Assembly (NCBI RefSeq): GCF_000275845.1
Contig: NW_006766928.1
Span: 84,220 to 121,141, forward strand
DNA: 36,922 nt
Direction of reading: 5' to 3'
DNA from: Dichomitus squalens LYAD-421 SS1
Lineage: Eukaryota > Basidiomycota > Agaricomycetes > Polyporales > Polyporaceae
The notes under the pieces were generated by a model. It was not told the DNA's origin. It did no database searches and saw only the letters and a program-made list of their open reading frames with translations. The position numbers and the translations under genes were made by a program. Numbering within the stretch: position 1 is the stretch's first letter; each line of letters begins with the position of its first letter. Shown here one piece after another: positions 32,098 through 36,922 of the stretch.

Positions 32098-34927
32098 ATG
32101 TCCACTGCCGCCACCCCCTCTGCGGGTCCTACAATGGAGGCGGAACACCTTCCAGCTATCCAAGTCATCGCTTCCGAAGAGCATGCGTCAGTCTCAACCC
32201 TGGCCATTCGTGCGACTGGCCTGGAAGAACGCCCGAACCCCTTCGACCTTCCCATTACTAGGCATCGTCCCCCATCTCCAGCTCGCCGAGTATCATCAGT
32301 GTTCCTAGACGACACACCCGAGGCCGCATGTCCAGGGGGTTCGGAGCGTCCATCATCATCTGCTTCGCATGCTTCGTCTATCACGCTCTCCTGTGGCCAG
32401 GCGATGGCGCAGCCCAGTACTCCAGGGCCGACATATATCTCGGGCCCCTACACCGCCGAGCCCGGTGCCATCACAGCCGACCTACTAGAGCTCGACCCAA
32501 AGGAGGTGGAGAAGAAAGTTTATCTCGCCCCCGTCCCTGCAACATTCTGCTCCAATCTGAGATATCAGCGCCGCGAAATGCTGTACGTCGACTTGCCTCA
32601 CATCTTGAGATGTAGCTCGCAGTAGCGACTTACTCAGCATATGTCAGCGACTTGACGAAATTGGAGGCGCCGATTACCCAGATTCCTGCGAAGAACGCCA
32701 TCCCTGCTAGGTATGTCACGTCACATGTGTGGGCCTTCAGCGTACCAATCTAAGTATCTACCAGGCCAGAGGTTCTGGGCAAAGGGTGGAGGCAATATGT
32801 CCACCCTGAAGGCAGTCGATACTTCAGATATCAGGTATGGTCTATTCTCCTCAGGACGGAGCGTGCCATACTCATGGTTTGTGAAGAACTTCTATACGAA
32901 CACTTGGCTGTTCGACAAGACAAATCTCGTACAGATCGAGAAAGCAATGGTCCTGATCCAGGACGAGCTCATGAGACATCATGATGTCTCCAAAGACGAC
33001 ATTGAGATTGGCTTGGAGCTGTCCGTGGATGAAGATGGGGATATCCTCGGATGCTACTACATCGTTGATACTAGGAAGGAGGATACGTTTTGGCTCTCTC
33101 CAATTGCTGCCAGCTTCCTATCCGACACCGATACGGTGAAGATTCTTGGGAAGGAGCACCTGGGTATGCTTACTGTGAATGTGAATCTTTCAGTGCTGAA
33201 CTATTGCCTCCTTTCATCCAGGTTACGCGACCGCAGTAAGCTATTGGTATATTGTCCATCGCGCCTCAGGTGAGATCTCCCTTCACGGTTTACGACATCA
33301 GTCAGCTCACGTCTCCGCTGAAGTTTTTTCAGTTTGGACTCACGTCGGACACTAGGACCCACGTGTATATGTTCCCTCACGACCGCGAACTCTCTGCTGA
33401 GACAGTGGAGGGCTTGAAGAGTGATCTCAACTACTTCATGTTCGGTGGGCCACAATGATCAAATTCACTTCCGCTTATTCTGATCGTTTCGCGTTAGACA
33501 AGCAGACCTCCAAGTCGTCTACTGCGCCGTACAACCTAGAGGATGCACATCGCCTTGTCCAGACCCTCAAGGAGATCTCAATAGAACGTGCGTGGATGCA
33601 CCTCGTGCTGCATCTCTTTTTGTCGCTCATCTCGATTATTTCCAGCCAATAGGGCAGCGCGACCCCAGTACGTCGTTATCGTAGGTGAGTCGCAGAGGTA
33701 CATATCTGTGTGACTAACAGAGCTGACGGATCGCAGGTCGACTGTTGGCAATCGTTTGTACGCTAGACCGCATTGCGCCTGAGGGGTTCAAACTGACGGC
33801 TGCGCACAGTTCAGGAACGGTTCATCCGATATCATGGCGAGCGATACGCCCAACTCGACTCCGATAGGAGCGTGTACCTGGAGACACATCACGATCGACA
33901 CCTCTGGTTCAGGATGTTCTCATGGATATTCTTCTGGACGCCGCAAATCTACTATGATCGGTTGAGCATTACCTGGGTGGACTCAAAAGTCAATTACGAT
34001 CATTGGAAAACCTTCATTGGAGAGCTCCAAAGCGACTGGGCAGCATCTATCACTCCGGTACGTTGCCGATCGTCATTGCAGCCTCAGTACAACTATCCCG
34101 CATTATATCTGACCGCAAGCTGCGTGTAGTCGACCGTGATCCTCTCTGCGAATGTGGGGTTCCTGGCTATACAAAGCGTCGACAACAATGGCCTCGTCGT
34201 CCCGAATCGCAGCATGGGTCAGATCGTCAGTTATATTTCGACCATGCTAACGATCGGAAACATTGTTGCCTGCACCATCCTCGCCCGGCAGCATCGGGAG
34301 ACCATGCACCGTTACGCCGAAGCTGCGGTATGTGTACATCCTCGTCATGCAGCCCATGAGATGGGCTCATGCTTACCGTCACTTCCTTGCGCACAGGCTG
34401 CGTACCTCGACGCTCGTGCGGGCTCGAAGAAAGGCATGGAAGTGCTCGCTATCTTGTTCAGCATCCCGACCGCGTTCTTCGCCTGGGGGTGAGTATCGAG
34501 GCCTACCCCCTTACCGCTGGGGGAGATCCGATGCTAACTATCGGCCACACGCAGGGTGCTGACGTTCCTCGTCGCCATCATTTGGCTCTGCCTCTGGGGC
34601 ACGAGCCTAGCTACCCGGGTCGCGGTCTGCGTGGTCATTGGGGTCTGCACTCTCCTTATCGCTTGGATCGTCCACAACGGCGAATGGCAGGCGCAGCAGG
34701 GCATCTCGACGCTGTCGGCGAAGATGAGGCGGATGCACAAGCTGGTCAAGAAGGCGCCTGTGCGGATGGCGACGAGCTTTCGCACCCTGTCTCAGCGGGC
34801 TATGACGATCCTTTCTGGGCCGCTTTCTCCTCGCAAGAAGTCACGGTGGTCGGGTCCTGACCCCGTCGATACGCCGGGCGATATTGGTCTTCGCACGTTG
34901 TCTTACGGCTCTGACGACGCTGTTTAA
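32098..34927 (+). CDS. WW-like/multi-pass membrane protein, paralog D (intact)
   Basis: Thirteen exons give about 689 residues: 32098-32582, 32648-32710, 32765-32834, 32887-33163, 33222-33246, 33356-33444, 33498-33587, 33646-33684, 33737-33757, 33810-34057, 34130-34327, 34397-34488, 34555-34927. Residues 1-160 are disordered and Ser/Pro-rich, with AEHLPAIQVIASEEH. The WW-like module is at about residues 188-214 (GWRQYVHPEGSRYFR, TNTWLF). It is followed by IGLELSVDED, ILGCYYIVD and VKILGKEHLG. Exon 5 (25 nt) codes YATAVSYW, then THVYMFPHDRELS. Exon 9 (21 nt) codes RLLAIV. The conserved ERFIRYHGERYAQLDSDRS and FSWIFFWTPQIYYDRL precede the membrane region from about residue 470, with at least four hydrophobic helices (VSYISTMLTIGNIVACTIL, AILFSIPTAFFAWG, LTFLVAIIWLCLWG, VAVCVVIGVCTLLIAWIV). 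The basic C-terminal tail ends DDAV. ATG 32098 is chosen because its peptide aligns with the start of A; an in-frame ATG at 32074 would add eight residues. Confidence 0.87.
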
Positions 34928-35393
34928 CAAGGTATCAGTGATAACGCATGTGATGCTGGCCATCCGCCGTGTGTCTATTGTCATCTCTCTCGACCACCCC
35001 ATAAGAATCTACGGTCGTGTGTCCTGTGCCGCCCTCATGGATCATCCAAACACCGGATCCTTGTATACTTGTACCATCTAACGGCACGATACCACATGTC
35101 TTCGTACGAACGAAGCAAACTCAGTAATTCTCCTCTATCTATCGTCTCTACTATGACCCTTTCGGACTGCGTCGGGTGGATGTTCAAGAGACTGGCGAGT
35201 CTCCGGTCCGGGCCCTCTCGCACGGTCCTTTAGCGCCGCCTGCCAGTGGCTTGTTCCATGATGCGAACGCCTTCCCATGGCCAGGGAACGTGTGCCAGGG
35301 TTCTCCTTGCACTCTATATTAGTAAGGTATCGATATCAGGGGTCTCGGAGTGCGGTCCACTGTCCCCTTGCGCCAAGACGCGTGTCCCCTGAG
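34928..35393. other. Spacer between tandem paralogs D and E
   Basis: Nothing recognised apart from a short inverted pair (CTTCGTACGAACGAAG near 35099-35114). The last 80 bases form the promoter of E. Confidence 0.4.
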
Positions 35394-35399
35394 TATAAG
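35394..35399 (+). promoter_or_regulatory. TATA-like site of paralog E
   Basis: TATAAG lies about 70 bases upstream of the ATG at 35467, in a context (AGTATAAGTACACGAG) related to the upstream blocks of A and D. Inferred. Confidence 0.4.
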
Positions 35400-35466
35400 T
35401 ACACGAGTTGAGATAGGCGTGGCCCCGTTCCTGTATTCACTACTGCCACCACATCTCATTCCTGCA

Positions 35467-36432
35467 ATGGCGGAAAGACACATTCAAGTTACCGGCTCTG
35501 TGGGGCACGCACTTACACCCGCCATTGGCGTCTCAAACACAACAGTGCCACGCGGCCTTGACCCCTCTGACTTGGCCACGACACTACATCGCCTAACTTC
35601 ATCTTGCCGGGTATCTTCAGTTGACTCTCCAAACGCCACGCTTGAGCCAGAACGCACAAGCGCCTCAGACATTCCCTCATCCTCCGCTTCAATTCCTCCG
35701 CCCATCACCGCATCTGTCGGCCAGGCGAAGACACCTTCCCCCACCTTCCCGCCGCCGACTGACGTGCAACCCGGCCTGTACATTACCGAGCTTGGATCGA
35801 ATACGGCTAGTAGACCAGTGATTCACCCGAGAGAAGAGGGAAACCCTGTTTATCTAGCTGCTGCTCCCCCGACATTCATGAATCGCATGAGATACGAGCG
35901 TCGCAAAAAGCTGTACGTCGAGGTATCCCAACCTGTGATCATGCTCGCATTACGGACTCATTTGAGTGGCCTCAGGGACCTCACCCCCATGGAGACACCA
36001 ATTCTGGAGATTCCTGCGAGGAATGCAATCGCTGTTAGGTACTTCTTAGCAGATTTATTGATCGGCTTTCGTATCCTGTTCTGACAATCTTCTAGATCGG
36101 AGTTGGAGGTCCTCGGCAAGGGATGGGTGCAATACGTCCATCCTGAAGGCAATCAATATTTCCGCTACTATGTATGGTCATCACTATGTCACAGGATGAG
36201 TTGTGTCATACTCACGTCCTTGGAAGAACTTCTATACGTGTACGTGGTTGTTCAACACCATGTATCTCAAACAGATCGAAAAAGCCGTCACTCTTATTGA
36301 GGAGGAACTCGTGAAGCAGCTTGTTTCACCAGAAGACATGGAGATCGGATTAGAGCTGTCCGTAGATGAAGACGGGAACACCCTCGGATGCTACTACATC
36401 GTGAATGCTAGGAAGGAGACTACATTTTGGAT
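35467..36432 (+). pseudogene. WW-like/membrane family, paralog E, truncated by LTR insertion
   Basis: Exons 1-4 are clean and in phase (35467-35912, 35967-36038, 36096-36171, 36227-36432). The protein starts MAERHIQVTGSVGHAL, has a Pro/Ser-rich N-terminus, then YLAAAPPTFMNRMRYERRKKL, IPARNAIAVR, the WW-like module GWVQYVHPEGNQYFR with TCTWLF, and IGLELSVDEDGNTLGCYYIV. It matches D to the codons TFW; the next codon runs into the LTR at 36433. Read-through adds about 14 foreign residues and a stop in the LTR (36473-36475). The microexons and the whole membrane half are not seen before the window ends, so the product, if made, would be a soluble WW-like fragment. The 3' half may lie beyond the LTR outside this window. 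The N-terminus is clearly more diverged from A and D than these are from each other. Confidence 0.86.
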
Positions 36433-36922
36433 TGATAAACTCGGGGCTGTGAAGACAAGGATTAGATCCGACTAGAGTCGAAGCAAGATCTTCAGTCAGT
36501 AAGGAAAGACTATATTGCAGCAACGAACTGTACCTAGAGTCGAAGCAAGACTACAAAGGTTAAGTAAGTAACTACAAGTTAGAGGTAAAGGTAACGAAGT
36601 ACTCACTCTTCAGTCAGTAAGGAAAGACTGAAGAGGGAGGACGCAATCTGAAGTCCTTATATACTACAGTGAAGTGTCCATGACTAATTGAAGAGTGGTT
36701 AGTCACATGTACCATAGTGCGATGAATAATACGATGGTGAAAGAATTGCGACGTATCGCACCATAGGATGAGTAACAGATGAGTAAGGCATAGACCTGTC
36801 TAGACCGTTCTGGAGTAGTACGGATTGTCCTAGACAGTACCAGAAGAGTCCGGAAGCATTAGCTATAGTACACGAGCAGAGAGTCCCAAATATGGTAAAC
36901 ATACTACATAAGCGACTACAGC
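36433..36922. mobile_element. Second LTR copy, cut by the window end
   Basis: Starts TGATAAACTCGGGG as the copy at 162 does, and follows it for 490 bases with about 20 differences, including the internal duplicated motifs and the TATA-like site. The remaining 57 or so bases and the right flank lie outside the window, so it could be a solo LTR or the 5' LTR of a full element. The left flank is TGGAT (36428-36432), the expected target duplication. It lies in the coding region of paralog E. Confidence 0.88.

Noticed and set aside
162..36922. The two LTR copies as the ends of one 36-kb retroelement
   Set aside because: The left copy has its own perfect target duplication on both sides and is a solo LTR. 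The right copy interrupts a host gene, and all sequence between them is host genes in both orientations.
1..36922. CRISPR arrays, rRNA genes, bacterial operons
   Set aside because: No regularly spaced repeats, rRNA motifs or operon-like gene packing were seen; the intron-rich structure is fungal.

Overview
This window is a stretch of a filamentous basidiomycete genome, most likely an Agaricomycete of the polypore type. The evidence is that nearly every gene is broken by many 45-110 bp GT..AG introns. The recognisable proteins are fungal or eukaryotic: alpha-COP, an Afi1/MesA-type DENN protein, an F-box protein, metacaspase-like proteases and a Rad2/XPG-type nuclease. Most exon joins given here were worked out by hand from splice sites, reading phase and comparison between paralogs.

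Layout. Bases 1-900 hold a solo LTR (162-708) with a 5-bp target duplication, set in repetitive debris. A decayed caspase-like fragment lies at 1145-1613 (minus), followed by about 2.5 kb with no convincing gene. An F-box protein gene occupies 4189-5528 (plus) and an intact 14-exon caspase-like gene 7308-9038 (plus). A three-exon orphan protein follows (9623-10174, plus), then a 442-bp element with terminal inverted repeats (10561-11002) and the nine-exon AFI1-like gene (11187-14122, plus). Two intact paralogs of a WW-like/multi-pass membrane family come next on the minus strand (A 15057-17881; B 18778-21360). The 14-exon alpha-COP gene (22106-26476, minus) is divergent from a Rad2-type nuclease gene (27219-29309, plus). 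At about 30150 two 5'-truncated pseudogenes meet head to head: a metallo-beta-lactamase-fold gene with an in-frame stop, and a third WW/membrane copy (C). A fourth, intact copy (D) is at 32098-34927. A fifth copy (E, from 35467) is cut inside its coding sequence at 36433 by a second copy of the same LTR, which runs off the window.

The most unusual content is the WW-like/membrane family: five copies in 21 kb on both strands, three intact, one truncated by rearrangement and one by an LTR. All intact copies share a 25-nt microexon. A and D also have a separate 21-nt microexon that is fused to its upstream exon in B by intron loss. I do not recognise a described function for this family. The housekeeping genes (alpha-COP, AFI1-like) act in vesicle traffic, but nothing in the sequence links them functionally to the duplicated family. 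The window therefore reads as conserved single-copy genes interspersed with a fast birth-and-death family, decaying duplicates and retroelement insertions.
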